DNA of 64,000 nucleotides from Agrobacterium tumefaciens. Lineage in GTDB: Bacteria > Pseudomonadota > Alphaproteobacteria > Rhizobiales > Rhizobiaceae. The stretch is taken from NCBI GenBank assembly GCA_025559845.1, contig CP048470.1, positions 1 to 64,000 on the forward strand, written 5' to 3'. Below the pieces are notes generated by a model. It was not told the origin of the DNA and did not search any database. It saw nothing but the letters and a program-made list of their open reading frames with translations. Shown piece after piece: positions 16,373 to 25,472 of this stretch. The number at the start of each line of letters is the position of its first letter. The first letter of the stretch is position 1. The position numbers and the translations under genes were made by a program.

Positions 16373-16642
16373 TTAAGAGAAGCGGGGCAGATAGCCGAGA
16401 TCGTCGTCGGCTTGCGTGCTAGGAGGCCGCGGTTCGGATTTCAGGTTACCTAGATCAATGCCAACCGTCTGTGCCGCGATGAGTGACTTTTCGAGATGGC
16501 AACTTGGCTTGCCGTTCTCCAGATCGACGATGAAGCGCTCCCCCGTCCCGCAACGTTCCGCGAGCTGGGTCTGGGTCCAACCCTGCTTCTTCCTGTGTTC
16601 ACGAACAAGTGCACCGAACTCCGCAGCCGAACGGATCATCAC
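16373..16642 (-). CDS. hipB: HipB-family antitoxin and repressor
   Basis: An 89-residue XRE protein with the helix-turn-helix at residues 12-60 (VREHRKKQGWTQTQLAERCG, FIVDLENGKPSC). The C-terminal tail (SEPRPPSTQADDDLGYLPRF) is longer than in short HipB forms. It should bind HipA and repress the operon through the three iterated sites just upstream. It overlaps nothing and precedes hipA by 12 bases. Confidence 0.9.
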   Translation of the reverse strand: MMIRSAAEFGALVREHRKKQGWTQTQLAERCGTGERFIVDLENGKPSCHLEKSLIAAQTVGIDLGNLKSEPRPPSTQADDDLGYLPRFS

Positions 16643-16662
16643 AAACTCTCCCTAAGGTCGCC

Positions 16663-16754
16663 CTTACCGTACAGGAAGAATTTTTAAAAATCCACAAAAA
16701 CTTACCGATAAGGAAGGAAACGCAAATACCCAAAAACTCATACCGATCGGGAAG
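16663..16754. promoter_or_regulatory. Three iterated HipB-operator-like sites spaced exactly 38 bases apart
   Basis: CTTACCGTACAGGAAG (16663), CTTACCGATAAGGAAG (16701) and CATACCGATCGGGAAG (16739) share the core (C)NTACCG-N3-GGAAG. The start-to-start distance is 38 bases both times, close to 3.6 helical turns. The sites cover the region between the hipB start and about 110 bases upstream, where the operon promoter must lie, as with the multiple HipB operators of E. coli. Confidence 0.6.
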
Positions 16755-17009
16755 CAAACGCCACCGAGCTTGATCACTGCGGAAATTTTTATAACCTCGC
16801 GTTGGATGCAGGCGAGACATATGGCTCGTCTGGAGTTTTAATCCGAACTCGTCAGCGCAACGCCCAACAGGGCTTCGTACCGTTCAAAGACTGCGGAGTG
16901 ACGTATTTCGCATACGTCGTCTTGTGCGAGGAACATCCCTCCCAACTGAGGGATGACCTAATCGGTCATTGCACCTCGGCTTCAGCAATGAAGCAAAGGA
17001 CGTGGATCC

Positions 17010-17222
17010 ATGACATCAAAAAACAAACTTCGGAAGCTCAGAAAAAACGCTGCAAGGCAACAGGACTGGCAATGCTTCTATTGCAGGATGTCGATGTGGG
17101 ACGGAAATCCGCATGCGTTCATAAAACAATTTGGACTCACAACCATATGGATCATTCCAGGGCTAGCCGTAGGCGTAGACATAGATCCTCGCAATAAGAG
17201 AAATCGATGTCTTACTCCTTAA
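17010..17222 (+). pseudogene. HNH-endonuclease-like N-terminal fragment
   Basis: MTSKNKLRKLRKNAARQQDW followed by QCFYCRMSMWDGNPHAFIKQ resembles the start of HNH nucleases, with the first zinc-type CxxC pair (CFYC) and a Trp-rich linker. After FGLTT the frame turns into unrelated sequence and the HNH residues themselves are missing. It is probably a truncated relic. Confidence 0.45.
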
Positions 17223-17712
17223 CCCGATGAACTGCAGTCAAACGAGATGGGGGCTGCTTATCGCTTACGACAGCTTTCCGTCTGGTGTTTCCGATATGAT
17301 TCCAGCGTGGATTTTGTCGAGCTCAAAGAACCTCCAGAGAGAGGCTTTAAGCATTTATATTTTTCTGGAGATATTGGTTGCGGGGGCCTGACTTCATGGA
17401 GACTTGTAAATTCTGCGAGTTAAGCAGCGCATTGGCGAAAACAATTCCCATTCTGCCTTCGTCGGCTATGAACCGCCAAGAGCGGACATCGCCATGTAAG
17501 GGAATAAATGACCAAGTTGGGGCCGTCGGCAGACCTTCCGCTCTCAAGCCAACTAACGCGAAAAGCGGACACCCGAGGTGGGTACAAAGAAGGCGGATCG
17601 TGCGCGAGCCATTGAGCGCCAACCGCGCCCGTTCGCGGTCAGAGAATCTCTGGGCGCGGTTCACCTCCACCGTTACAGGATTGCCACCTCGAAGAACAAA
17701 TCAATTGTGACT
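17223..17712. other. Intergenic region with a tRNA-end-like repeat
   Basis: No coding frame is convincing. The region contains the 18-base repeat at 17374-17391 and otherwise resembles recombined intergenic sequence. The next gene ends at 17713. Confidence 0.4.
17374..17391. repeat. 18-base direct repeat resembling an initiator-tRNA 3' end (left copy)
   Basis: TTGGTTGCGGGGGCCTGA is identical to 40790-40807 and in the same orientation. Read on the reverse strand, GGCCCCCGCAACCA equals the 3' end of bacterial initiator tRNA including CCA. A weaker match (GGAGACTTG ... AAATTC) continues for about 25 bases in both copies. Confidence 0.5.
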
Positions 17713-19407
17713 TTAGGCTTCAGGCACGACAACACTGAACTTCTCGACACGGAGTCGATTGATCGCGCTCTCTTGCCCAATCCTCTGTAGGGCTGACACG
17801 GCCTTCGCGGAAATGCTCTTCATCTTCTCGTCTGCGTTTCCAATGTTTCGGAAGTAGGTCAGTCCATAGATGACTAGGCGCAGCTCGTCGTCTTTTGCTA
17901 CTTTCATGGCCGCATAGAAATCGTCGGCACTATGCTTGTCGATGAATTCTAGGGTGTCCTCGCTCCATCCCCTGTGTCTCACTATATCGGTCGCAACACC
18001 CGTCAGAGTTCTGTCGTCAGCGAACGCACCGGCTTTGGTAGCGAAAGCCGCGATCACATCTGGATCCTCGATACTGAAGCGCGGCGAAACAGGATCTCCC
18101 ACCCAGAAGTCCTTTCCGTCATCTCGGCTGTCAACGTAGTCCTTAATGAGATCTTCGAGGCCGTCGCCATGACCGAGTTTTTTCAGGGTAGCGATCGAAG
18201 CGGAAAGATTCGCAGGACTGATTGCTGCGGCGTTGTCCCTGATCGACTGCTTCAGCTCCGTGGCGAAGGCATCTGCATTGTCATCGAAAGATCCATGGTA
18301 GATGTCCCACACCTTGCTGAACGCGGCATCCTGGTCCTTGAGTTCGAGCCTTCCCGTCAGCATGTCGGCTTCTCGCCGCAGGGAAACCTCATCGTAAAAA
18401 CCGCTGCGGATGCAATCGAAGACGACGAGATCAAGGCCGTCCGCTGTGAGGAACTCATATCGCTTCAGAAGCTCGGAATGCTGGATCTCGTCTGGAGTTC
18501 GCTCCTCTCGGCCACCGAAGAGGTCGGCATAGGGGCGATGCTTCAGGATGGCATCGATCGGTGGTGCTTCGGTGGGCTGGTAGATCGCGAAGCCGAACAG
18601 GCACGCGCTATGGAAAGCCTGCTTGATGATGCGCTCGTCATAGCCCTCCAAAACCTCTTCTAGCCGACCGCATATTCTAAGGAGCTTAAAGATCGTCCGG
18701 ATGTTAGTGATTTCTAGCGTCGCCGCATACTCTGCGACCATCTGGGTCAGGAGGGTCGTTCGATCCGGGACAGCTATGGCGACCGCCTCGCTCGCCGTCG
18801 GAGCGAATGTCAGATTGATGTCGATTACCTTTTCCAATTGAACGCGGAAGTCCTCAGCATTCTGCCCTTCCAATGCCTCACTGTTCAACAGCAGCACCAC
18901 CTTGCAATTCTTCTTCTCTTTGAGGAAGGAGATCAGCCCCAGCACATCTTTCAGGTCGAGGCTGTCGCTCATGCGCTCAAGATCGTCGAAGCATACGATC
19001 TGGTTTCGCACGTCGAGGAACCCTGCTTCAACCAATCCTCCGTAGTCGGCAACAACGGGGATGCCGCGGATCATTCCGATCCCTGCACGCCATTTTGACG
19101 ACAGTTGTGCCAAGCGTTCGGATACACCGCTGAAGGTCGCTTCCAGCCTTTCCTTCTCCCTGAAAGCTGCAGCTTCGACTGTGTTCTCGAAAACTGATCT
19201 GCGAACATCGCTTAGGGTCTCAAGGCCAAACAACGAGACGTAGGCATAGCGCGGCGGCCTTACCGTGGCATCCTTGAATGCAGCAGTGAGCAAGGTGTCC
19301 CAAGTATGGGTCTTGCCAACGCCCCACTTGCCGCTCAAACAAAGCGCAAGTTTATCCTCGGCCTTGAGAAATCGACGGATTTCGTTGTTCACTTGCTCTG
19401 TGCTCAT
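17713..19407 (-). CDS. KAP-like P-loop NTPase
   Basis: A 564-residue protein with a Walker A motif GKWGVGKT (residues 26-33) and a Walker B motif IVCFDDLERM (137-146), the layout of KAP-type STAND-related NTPases; downstream helical segments include RTIFKLLRICGRLEEVL. No transmembrane segment is obvious, unlike many KAP proteins, so it is probably cytosolic. KAP-type NTPases occur in several anti-phage systems, but no nuclease or other effector gene is adjacent here. A 37-residue reading frame ending 4 bases upstream (LERE INLIQG region) may be the tail of a lost partner gene. Function is therefore unassigned. Confidence 0.7.
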   Translation of the reverse strand: MSTEQVNNEIRRFLKAEDKLALCLSGKWGVGKTHTWDTLLTAAFKDATVRPPRYAYVSLFGLETLSDVRRSVFENTVEAAAFREKERLEATFSGVSERLAQLSSKWRAGIGMIRGIPVVADYGGLVEAGFLDVRNQIVCFDDLERMSDSLDLKDVLGLISFLKEKKNCKVVLLLNSEALEGQNAEDFRVQLEKVIDINLTFAPTASEAVAIAVPDRTTLLTQMVAEYAATLEITNIRTIFKLLRICGRLEEVLEGYDERIIKQAFHSACLFGFAIYQPTEAPPIDAILKHRPYADLFGGREERTPDEIQHSELLKRYEFLTADGLDLVVFDCIRSGFYDEVSLRREADMLTGRLELKDQDAAFSKVWDIYHGSFDDNADAFATELKQSIRDNAAAISPANLSASIATLKKLGHGDGLEDLIKDYVDSRDDGKDFWVGDPVSPRFSIEDPDVIAAFATKAGAFADDRTLTGVATDIVRHRGWSEDTLEFIDKHSADDFYAAMKVAKDDELRLVIYGLTYFRNIGNADEKMKSISAKAVSALQRIGQESAINRLRVEKFSVVVPEA

Positions 19408-19813
19408 GCTTTAATCCCGCAGCCGTCCCACTGCCGAAGGTTGTAAGTCCTTTTGCTGTTCTTGGCGAGCGCCCTGGATCAGATTGATCTCGCGCTCGAG
19501 CATATCCAGAAGGGCAGCGTCCACGATGCCCGCTTTGGCCTAGCTGCAGGAATGTCTGGTTTCAGAAACGGGCCGGAAATATCTGAACGATCAGAGTGAA
19601 TGCGCTCAGCGGACAGGCTTCTTCAGCCGGAACGGCTTGTGCCCTCTATTGCAACCGCAGACGCCCTCCCGCACCTTGGGCTTGCGCGGTCCTAAGCTGA
19701 CATCGGCTCAACAGGATAGTGGATTAGGCAAGATCGGATTTAGGCTTGTCTGTTCACTGATTGACAGCTCGGCTATGTTGTGCCGAACAAGCGAGCGACG
19801 TGTTTTGGACTTC
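19408..19813. other. Intergenic, possible truncated partner of the KAP gene
   Basis: On the reverse strand, 19,413-19,540 encodes a short frame (DAALLDMLEREINLIQGARQ ... AVGRLRD) ending 4 bases before the KAP-like gene start, as a coupled upstream gene would. No start with ribosome site is seen and an in-frame TAG closes it upstream, so it may be a remnant. The remainder has no recognisable feature. Confidence 0.35.
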
Positions 19814-20713
19814 ATGAAGAATTCGACGATCAGCAATCAAGGCATGGAATATTTCCGTGCCAAACAGCGTGATATCGTGATTGCTCCGGTCTTCGGTAAA
19901 TCTGAGATTTCGATGGCGAGGCTGTCATGCGTCACGCCAGGCCACGGAGTTATCGATCCACCCGCATATGAAAATGCGTTTTTCCTAGCATTCAATCTCC
20001 GCGATTACGAAGGCGATCTCTGGGTTGATGGCAAGAAGGTCGACACGAAAATCTCCAGGCGCGGCAACTTTACAATCTACGATCATCGTAGGTCTTGGCT
20101 TGCCGACATGAGATCAGCGTTCGATGGCGTTGGATTCCATATCCCCCGTACGGCACTAGACGCGTACGAAGAGGATTTGGGGGGCAGGCACATCGATACA
20201 CTGCGTGCCGTACCTGGGCGCGATATCGAAGACGATGTCGTGCGACGGCTGATAGGCGCGTGTCTTCCCGTTCTGAATAATCCAGGTAGAGCAACGCGGC
20301 TCTTCCAGGATCATATTGCTGGAATCCTCACCTTCCACCTGTGCGCAGCCTACGGAGGTGCGAATCTTACGAATACACCGCAAGGTTCTCTTGCACCGTG
20401 GCAGAGAAAGCTAGCGCTTGAAATGCTGGAAGCCGATCTGACAGCGGACCTTCCGTTATCGGCTGTCGCTTCTGCATGCGGCCTGTCCCGGGGTTATTTT
20501 ACAAAAGCTTTCAAGCTATCGACTGGCTACCCACCCTATCAATGGGTGATCCTGAAGCGTGTTGAGAAAGCGACGGAACTGCTTCGGCTGACGGACTTCA
20601 CGATTGCCGAGGTCGCGTTGCTGTGCGGCTTCTGCGATCAGGCCCATCTCACGCGCGTATTTACTGGGAGACTGGGCATTACGCCGATGCAGTGGCGACG
20701 GACGTCGAGATAG
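19814..20713 (+). CDS. AraC-family transcriptional regulator
   Basis: A 299-residue regulator; the start at 19814 (MKNSTISNQGMEYFRAKQ) is preferred to the longer frame at 19637, whose first 59 residues are not protein-like. The N-terminal part (to about 180) is a variable sensing domain; residues 200-298 carry the two AraC helix-turn-helices (LPLSAVASACGLSRGYFTKA and FTIAEVALLCGFCDQAHLTR followed by VFTGRLGITPMQWR). It lies 139 bases before a hydrolase gene in the same direction and probably activates it in response to an unknown small molecule. Confidence 0.85.
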   Translation: MKNSTISNQGMEYFRAKQRDIVIAPVFGKSEISMARLSCVTPGHGVIDPPAYENAFFLAFNLRDYEGDLWVDGKKVDTKISRRGNFTIYDHRRSWLADMRSAFDGVGFHIPRTALDAYEEDLGGRHIDTLRAVPGRDIEDDVVRRLIGACLPVLNNPGRATRLFQDHIAGILTFHLCAAYGGANLTNTPQGSLAPWQRKLALEMLEADLTADLPLSAVASACGLSRGYFTKAFKLSTGYPPYQWVILKRVEKATELLRLTDFTIAEVALLCGFCDQAHLTRVFTGRLGITPMQWRRTSR

Positions 20714-20852
20714 CGAGATAAAGCCTACGAAATAAAAAGTCAGGAATATCCAAAACGCGTGACCTGAATACAAGAAACTGAACGCATCCGTCACGATAAC
20801 GGTCCGGCCCAAGACTTTGCGAAACGCAAAGTTTGTATCGCAGGACGTTAAA

Positions 20853-21830
20853 ATGACTCAGACTTTGCCCCCATTTACCCGCCGTGGTGTGCTGCTCTCC
20901 GCAGCGGCTACTGCTGCGTATGCGGCACTCCCAACCGCATTTGGTATGGCCACCAACGCTGTGTCCCCAACCGCTATCGAAGGAGACAAGACCATGAGCA
21001 CTGTAACCACCAAGGACGGCGTCGAGATTTTCTACAAGGACTGGGGCCCGAAGGATGCCCAGCCGGTCATGTTCCATCACGGCTGGCCCCTGTCGTCGGA
21101 CGACTGGGACGCACAGATGCTGTTCTTCCTGTCGCAGGGTTTTCGCGTGATCGCCCATGACCGGCGTGGCCATGGCCGCTCCGCTCAGGTGGCCGACGGT
21201 CACGACATGGACCATTACGCCGCCGACGCCTTTGCCGTTGTCGAGGCGCTCGATCTGAAGAACGTCGTTCACATCGGTCACTCCACCGGTGGCGGTGAGG
21301 TTGCCCGTTACGTCGCAAAGCATGGCCAGCCGTCGGGCCGTGTCGCCAAGGCCGTTCTGGTTGCCGCCGTTCCACCGCTGATGCTGAAGACGGCTGGCAA
21401 TCCGGAAGGTCTGCCGATCGAGGTGTTCGACGGTTTCCGCTCGGCGCTTGCCGCCAACCGTGCGCAGTTCTTCCGCGATGTTCCGGCCGGCCCGTTCTAC
21501 GGTTTCAACCGTGACGGTGCGACGGTTCAGGAAGGCGTGATCCAGAACTGGTGGCGTCAGGGCATGATGGGCGGCGCCAAAGCCCATTACGACGGCATCA
21601 AGGCGTTTTCCGAGACAGACCAGACGGACGACCTGAAGGCCATCACGGTTCCGACGCTGGTGCTGCATGGCGAAGACGACCAGATCGTGCCGATTGCCGA
21701 TGCGGCGCACAAGGCGATCAAGCTTCTGGCGAACGGCACCCTGAAGACCTATCCCGGCTTCTCGCACGGCATGCTCACCGTCAATGCAGACACGCTCAAC
21801 GCCGACCTCTTGGCATTCGTCCGAACCTGA
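20853..21830 (+). CDS. Alpha/beta hydrolase, non-haem haloperoxidase/arylesterase type
   Basis: A 325-residue protein. From MTQTLPPFTRRGVLLSAAAT a twin-arginine-type signal is visible; the mature domain starts near MSTVTTKDGVEIFYKDWG. An alternative start at 20995 with AAGGAGA upstream would give a cytosolic 278-residue enzyme, the usual size of this family. Catalytic triad: Ser in GHSTGGGE, Asp in HGEDDQIVP, His in PGFSHGML; the oxyanion region is FHHGWPLSSDD. Such enzymes hydrolyse esters or lactones and can form peracids. It follows an AraC regulator and stands alone otherwise. Confidence 0.85.
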   Translation: MTQTLPPFTRRGVLLSAAATAAYAALPTAFGMATNAVSPTAIEGDKTMSTVTTKDGVEIFYKDWGPKDAQPVMFHHGWPLSSDDWDAQMLFFLSQGFRVIAHDRRGHGRSAQVADGHDMDHYAADAFAVVEALDLKNVVHIGHSTGGGEVARYVAKHGQPSGRVAKAVLVAAVPPLMLKTAGNPEGLPIEVFDGFRSALAANRAQFFRDVPAGPFYGFNRDGATVQEGVIQNWWRQGMMGGAKAHYDGIKAFSETDQTDDLKAITVPTLVLHGEDDQIVPIADAAHKAIKLLANGTLKTYPGFSHGMLTVNADTLNADLLAFVRT

Positions 21831-21934
21831 AGCTCGGTGGCGGACGACCGTCGCAATTCTTTGCGCCGGTCGCCAGTCCGCAGAGTGTATCAGTTTTTCA
21901 GGGTCCCGTGGTCCAGCCCGAAGGGTACACTCTA

Positions 21935-21965
21935 ACGCCGGGTCAGTTGTCATCGGCAATAAACA
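21935..21965 (+). mobile_element. Isolated IS21-type terminal inverted repeat (scar)
   Basis: This 31-base stretch (ACGCCGGGTCAGTTGTCATC onward) matches the right end of the intact IS21 element at 58,895-58,925 at 27 positions. No transposase gene accompanies it. The kinase-gene remnant starts directly after it, so a related element probably inserted here and then was deleted together with the 5' part of that gene. Confidence 0.65.
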
Positions 21966-21968
21966 CGT

Positions 21969-22718
21969 GCTGGACATTTGGTCACCCGAGTTGGTCGCCA
22001 TAGGCGGCTTGATCGGCTCTGGAAAAACGAACGTCGCGGAAATTATCGCCCTTTGCTCGGCCCGGCGCCTGGCGCGCGCATCGTTGAAAGTGATCGTATC
22101 CGCAAGGCCTTGCACGGCGTTCCGGCCGAAACGCGGTTCCCCGAGGCGGCATATGGCAAGAAGGTATCTGAGCGAGTCTACGCAGAAATGGTTTTAAGAA
22201 CGCATGTCGTTCTGGCGGACGGCAGTTACGTGGTGGCAGATGCAGTCTTTAATCGCGCCGATCATCGTAGCACCATAGAAGCCGCGGCACGAGCAAACCG
22301 AGCTGACTTTCGCGGATTTTGGCTGGATACGGACCCCGCAATCCTTTGGAGACGTATTCAAGACCGGATCGGTGGACCATCGGATGCCACCGTCGACATA
22401 TTACAAATGCAACTTGCCCGACGGATAGGCGATATGAAGTGGCGAAGGATCGACACGTCCAGGAGTAAAAGCCTGTTGCGACGAGATTGCAAATATCTTG
22501 AAGCTGACTTCTCCACCGACACGCAAGACAGCAAGATTGTAGAAAACGATCAAAGTTTTGAACGCCGGGAAGCCCTCCTCGACAAGGCGCTTGCGGCCAT
22601 GGGACGCTTTGATGGGTACCGGGAAAAGCAAAACGAGACGCTATTCAAAGGCCAATATGGTCACCATCGTGATCGTCATAGCACACTGCCTCCTAGTCGA
22701 GGAGTTCGCGTAGTCTGA
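21969..22718 (+). pseudogene. Truncated, frameshifted P-loop kinase domain of an APH-AAA fusion protein
   Basis: The first frame encodes ELVAIGGLIGSGKTNVAEII (Walker A), then leaves the protein; the next frame continues with LLGPAPGARIVESDRIRKAL, FPEAAYGKKVSERVYAEMV, GSYVVADAVFNRADHRSTIE and GGPSDATVDILQMQLARRIG. Together this is the C-terminal zeta-like kinase domain found behind an aminoglycoside-phosphotransferase-like domain. One missing C at 22048-22053 (GCCC for GCCCC) explains the frameshift. The phosphotransferase half is absent and is replaced by the IS21-type end, so the gene is dead. Confidence 0.7.
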
Positions 22719-24612
22719 CGGCCAGTTCACGGGCGGTATAGGGTTTTTTAAGCCAGCTTCCCTTCATGGCCAACTGCCGTTCCGCGACCGCGGGCTCCGC
22801 ATAACCCGACGTAAACAGAACTTTGAGATCGGGCCGCAAACCGCGCGCGAGGTCAGCAAGCTCATCGCCCGCGATACTACCCGGCATCACGATGTCGGAA
22901 AAAAGAAGCGCGATGTCAAAATGGCGTTCAAGCTGCTGGAGCGCCTCGGCGCCGTTGGACGCCTCCACGACACTGTAACCGAGCGCGACGAGCCGAGCGA
23001 CAGCCACACGGCGTACGCGGGCGTCGTCCTCCACGACGAGAATTCGTTCACCGCCGCCAAGAGCAATCGGGGCTGAGACATCCTTGATATCACCCTCCGG
23101 TGGCATAGCGGCATCCTCAGCCGCGGGGAGGAAAATACGTACACTTGTCCCATGACCCTGCTCACTATAGAGCTGAACGTTGCCACCGGATTGTCTGGCG
23201 AAGCCATAAACCATGCTCAGACCCAAGCCGGTACCGGCTCCGACGTCTTTGGTTGTGAAAAAGGGTTCGAACGCCTTTTCCTGAACCTCCGCCGTCATGC
23301 CTGTCCCCGTATCGGTGACCGATATCAGCACATAGTTGCCTGGTTTTAAGTTCGGATACATACGCGCGTAGTCCACATCCAGCTTGACACGCGATATTTC
23401 GATCGACAGCCTTCCGCCTTTCGGCATGGCATCGCGGGCATTGATGACCAGGTTGAGAAGAGCATTTTGCAATTGCGAGCCATCGACCAATGCCTCGTTG
23501 CGAAAACCAGTCACGATCGTTTTGAATTCGATCGCCTCACCGAGTGTCCGCCGCAACAAATCAGAGATCGCGCCGACGAGTTCGGCGATGTCCGACTGCC
23601 GTGGGTTGAGCGACTGTCGGCGACCAAAGGCCAGAAGCTGGTTCGTTAGTTTTGCGCCGTCCTGCGCAGCATCCTGAGCTTCACGAAGCAGATGCCGGAC
23701 ACCCTCATCGCTGAGCCTGCTCTCAGCCATTTCAAGATTGCCGCTGATAACCGTGAGAAGGTTGTTGAAGTCGTGCGCCAGTCCTCCGGTCAGCTGCCCG
23801 ATCGCCTCCATTTTTTGCGATTGGCGCAGCTCCTCCTCTATTTTTCGCCTGCTGGTCAAATCGCGGACAAAACCGGTAAAAATGCGATTGCCATTGGCGA
23901 TCGCCTCGCCCACCGACAGCTCCATCGGGAAGCGTGACCCATCCTTGCGCTGCCCGGTCACCACACGTCCGTAGCCGATGATGCGTCTTTCACCCGTGGA
24001 CAGATAACGCGCGATGTATCCATCATGCGCTTTCCGGTCGGGGTTCGGCATCAGCATCTTCACATTGTGTCCGATAACCTCGTCCGCGTCGTAACCGAAG
24101 AGCCTTTCCGCAGCGGCACTGAAAGACGAGACAATACCGCCGGCGTCGATGACCACCATCGCGTCGGGCACCGTCTCCAGGATAGAAAGAAGATGCGCCT
24201 CGCGCCGGGCCAACTCATCCTGCATTCTTTTCATGTCCGTTACATCATTGTTCGTCTGGACGATAACGGGTGAACGGTCACCGCCAAAATCAACGAATAC
24301 CCATCGCGTTGCAATCAGAAGCCTGTGACCGTCCTTGTGATGGTGAACAACCTCGCCACTCCATGCCCCATGTTTGGAAACCTGTCTTCGAAGCTCGGAC
24401 AACGGCAATGGAAACAGAGTTGAAAGAAGCTGGTGAACGATTTTTCCGGTCGCCTCCTCTTTGCTCCAGCCGTAAAGATGTTCGCAGCCCCTAGTCCATC
24501 TCGTAATCGTTCCGTCCATTTCGTGGACGATGATACTGGCATCATCCAGAAGTGTGGTAACGGCCTGAAGTTGTAGCCTGCCACGCTCTTCCATTTCCGA
24601 AGTTTCAGGCAT
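22693..24612 (-). CDS. hfixL: Hybrid FixL-like oxygen-sensor histidine kinase (hFixL)
   Basis: A 639-residue cytosolic PAS-PAS-HisKA-HATPase-REC protein. The second PAS domain (about 140-255) is very close to the haem PAS of rhizobial FixL: KMLMPNPDRKAHDGYIARYL with the proximal haem His at H196, and RRIIGYGRVVTGQRKDGSRF with the regulatory Arg at R216. HisKA has H280 (GLAHDFNNLL), N-box NLVINARDAM (387-396), G-box VTDTGTGM (432-439), and the C-terminal receiver has D573 (FSDIVMPG). Hybrid FixL of this kind replaces FixL-FixJ in some Rhizobium species and signals to FxkR. It lies 21 bases behind fixK in the same operon. Confidence 0.9.
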   Translation of the reverse strand: MPETSEMEERGRLQLQAVTTLLDDASIIVHEMDGTITRWTRGCEHLYGWSKEEATGKIVHQLLSTLFPLPLSELRRQVSKHGAWSGEVVHHHKDGHRLLIATRWVFVDFGGDRSPVIVQTNNDVTDMKRMQDELARREAHLLSILETVPDAMVVIDAGGIVSSFSAAAERLFGYDADEVIGHNVKMLMPNPDRKAHDGYIARYLSTGERRIIGYGRVVTGQRKDGSRFPMELSVGEAIANGNRIFTGFVRDLTSRRKIEEELRQSQKMEAIGQLTGGLAHDFNNLLTVISGNLEMAESRLSDEGVRHLLREAQDAAQDGAKLTNQLLAFGRRQSLNPRQSDIAELVGAISDLLRRTLGEAIEFKTIVTGFRNEALVDGSQLQNALLNLVINARDAMPKGGRLSIEISRVKLDVDYARMYPNLKPGNYVLISVTDTGTGMTAEVQEKAFEPFFTTKDVGAGTGLGLSMVYGFARQSGGNVQLYSEQGHGTSVRIFLPAAEDAAMPPEGDIKDVSAPIALGGGERILVVEDDARVRRVAVARLVALGYSVVEASNGAEALQQLERHFDIALLFSDIVMPGSIAGDELADLARGLRPDLKVLFTSGYAEPAVAERQLAMKGSWLKKPYTARELAVRLRELLD

Positions 24613-24633
24613 CTTTGTCCTATCGAGCAGCGT

Positions 24634-25389
24634 TCACTGATAGCGGTGTCGCCCACCATGAACGACCGTCTGCCGCACGCCGAAACGATCATCGTCGTCG
24701 CCTGCCAATTGTGCAAGCAGAAGCGGCTTCTCGATCAGGATAGTCTGACGTGCAACGGCATTCTCAATCCGCACAACGCCCTTGCTGATCAGTCTCGTGA
24801 AGGTACGCGATACGGTTTCGATCGTCATTCCAAGATAGTCGGCTATATCCTGTCGGCACATAGGAAGTTCCACCCTTCTTACATGTTCTCCGGGCAGCTC
24901 GTTGCGCACCGGGAACTTCATGAGAAACGTACAAAGCCTCTCTTCGGCGTTCTTGGTGGACAGCAGCACCATCTGCTCCTGGGCTGCGGCTATCTCGTCG
25001 GAGACAACGGAAAGAATTTCTGGCTGGAGTCTGTGGTTTTCGCTTATGGCATATTCGAACTGTCTGCGCGTGACACGCCGCAAGGTCGTGCGAGACACTG
25101 TTTCCACACTATAGAGATAGCGGCCTCTTGCAGATATGCCAAGAATGTCGCCGGCATAAAGAAACCCAGTGATGATGCGACGGCCATCTGCTATAATTTT
25201 AAACAGTCGCAGTACACCTTCTGTAATCTGGAAAACATGATTTGCTTCGTCACCTTCAAGAAACACCGAACGCCCGGCCACTAGATGTTCTGCCGGCTGG
25301 TGACGGAAAACGTCCCGCAGCCAATATCTCCCATCGACGGGCGCCGGAATTTCACGAGCAGGTGGGCAAAGCTCATCCAAAATATGCAT
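24634..25389 (-). CDS. fixK: FixK-type Crp/Fnr regulator
   Basis: A 251-residue protein. The start at 25389 (MHILDELCPP) is chosen because GGAGG stands 6 bases before it; the upstream ATG at 25401 has no such site. An N-terminal cyclic-nucleotide-binding-like barrel (about 30-140) is followed by the helix-turn-helix CRQDIADYLGMTIETVSRTF, whose E-x-x-S-R contacts predict the TTGA-N6-TCAA target. The N-terminal cysteine cluster of oxygen-sensing FNR/FnrN is lacking (one Cys, C8), so oxygen input comes from the kinase. Six matching boxes lie in the next 15 kb and one weaker one at 63.7 kb. Confidence 0.9.
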   Translation of the reverse strand: MHILDELCPPAREIPAPVDGRYWLRDVFRHQPAEHLVAGRSVFLEGDEANHVFQITEGVLRLFKIIADGRRIITGFLYAGDILGISARGRYLYSVETVSRTTLRRVTRRQFEYAISENHRLQPEILSVVSDEIAAAQEQMVLLSTKNAEERLCTFLMKFPVRNELPGEHVRRVELPMCRQDIADYLGMTIETVSRTFTRLISKGVVRIENAVARQTILIEKPLLLAQLAGDDDDRFGVRQTVVHGGRHRYQ

Positions 25390-25472
25390 GATGTCCTCCA
25401 TCTGGTTTTCAGTGGAGTAAGCACGACAAAAATAACGGAGTTATGCCGGAAAGAAGACGACAGGTTTCGATC

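Noticed and set aside
17347..17670. Leftward 107-residue frame near the left tRNA-end-like repeat
   Set aside because: It runs through the repeat, has no ribosome site or domain, and an equally long frame exists on the other strand.
20679..22115. Leftward 478-residue reading frame over the AraC and hydrolase genes
   Set aside because: It is the antisense shadow of two clear genes with complete family motifs, caused by GC-rich codon use; the product has no domain.
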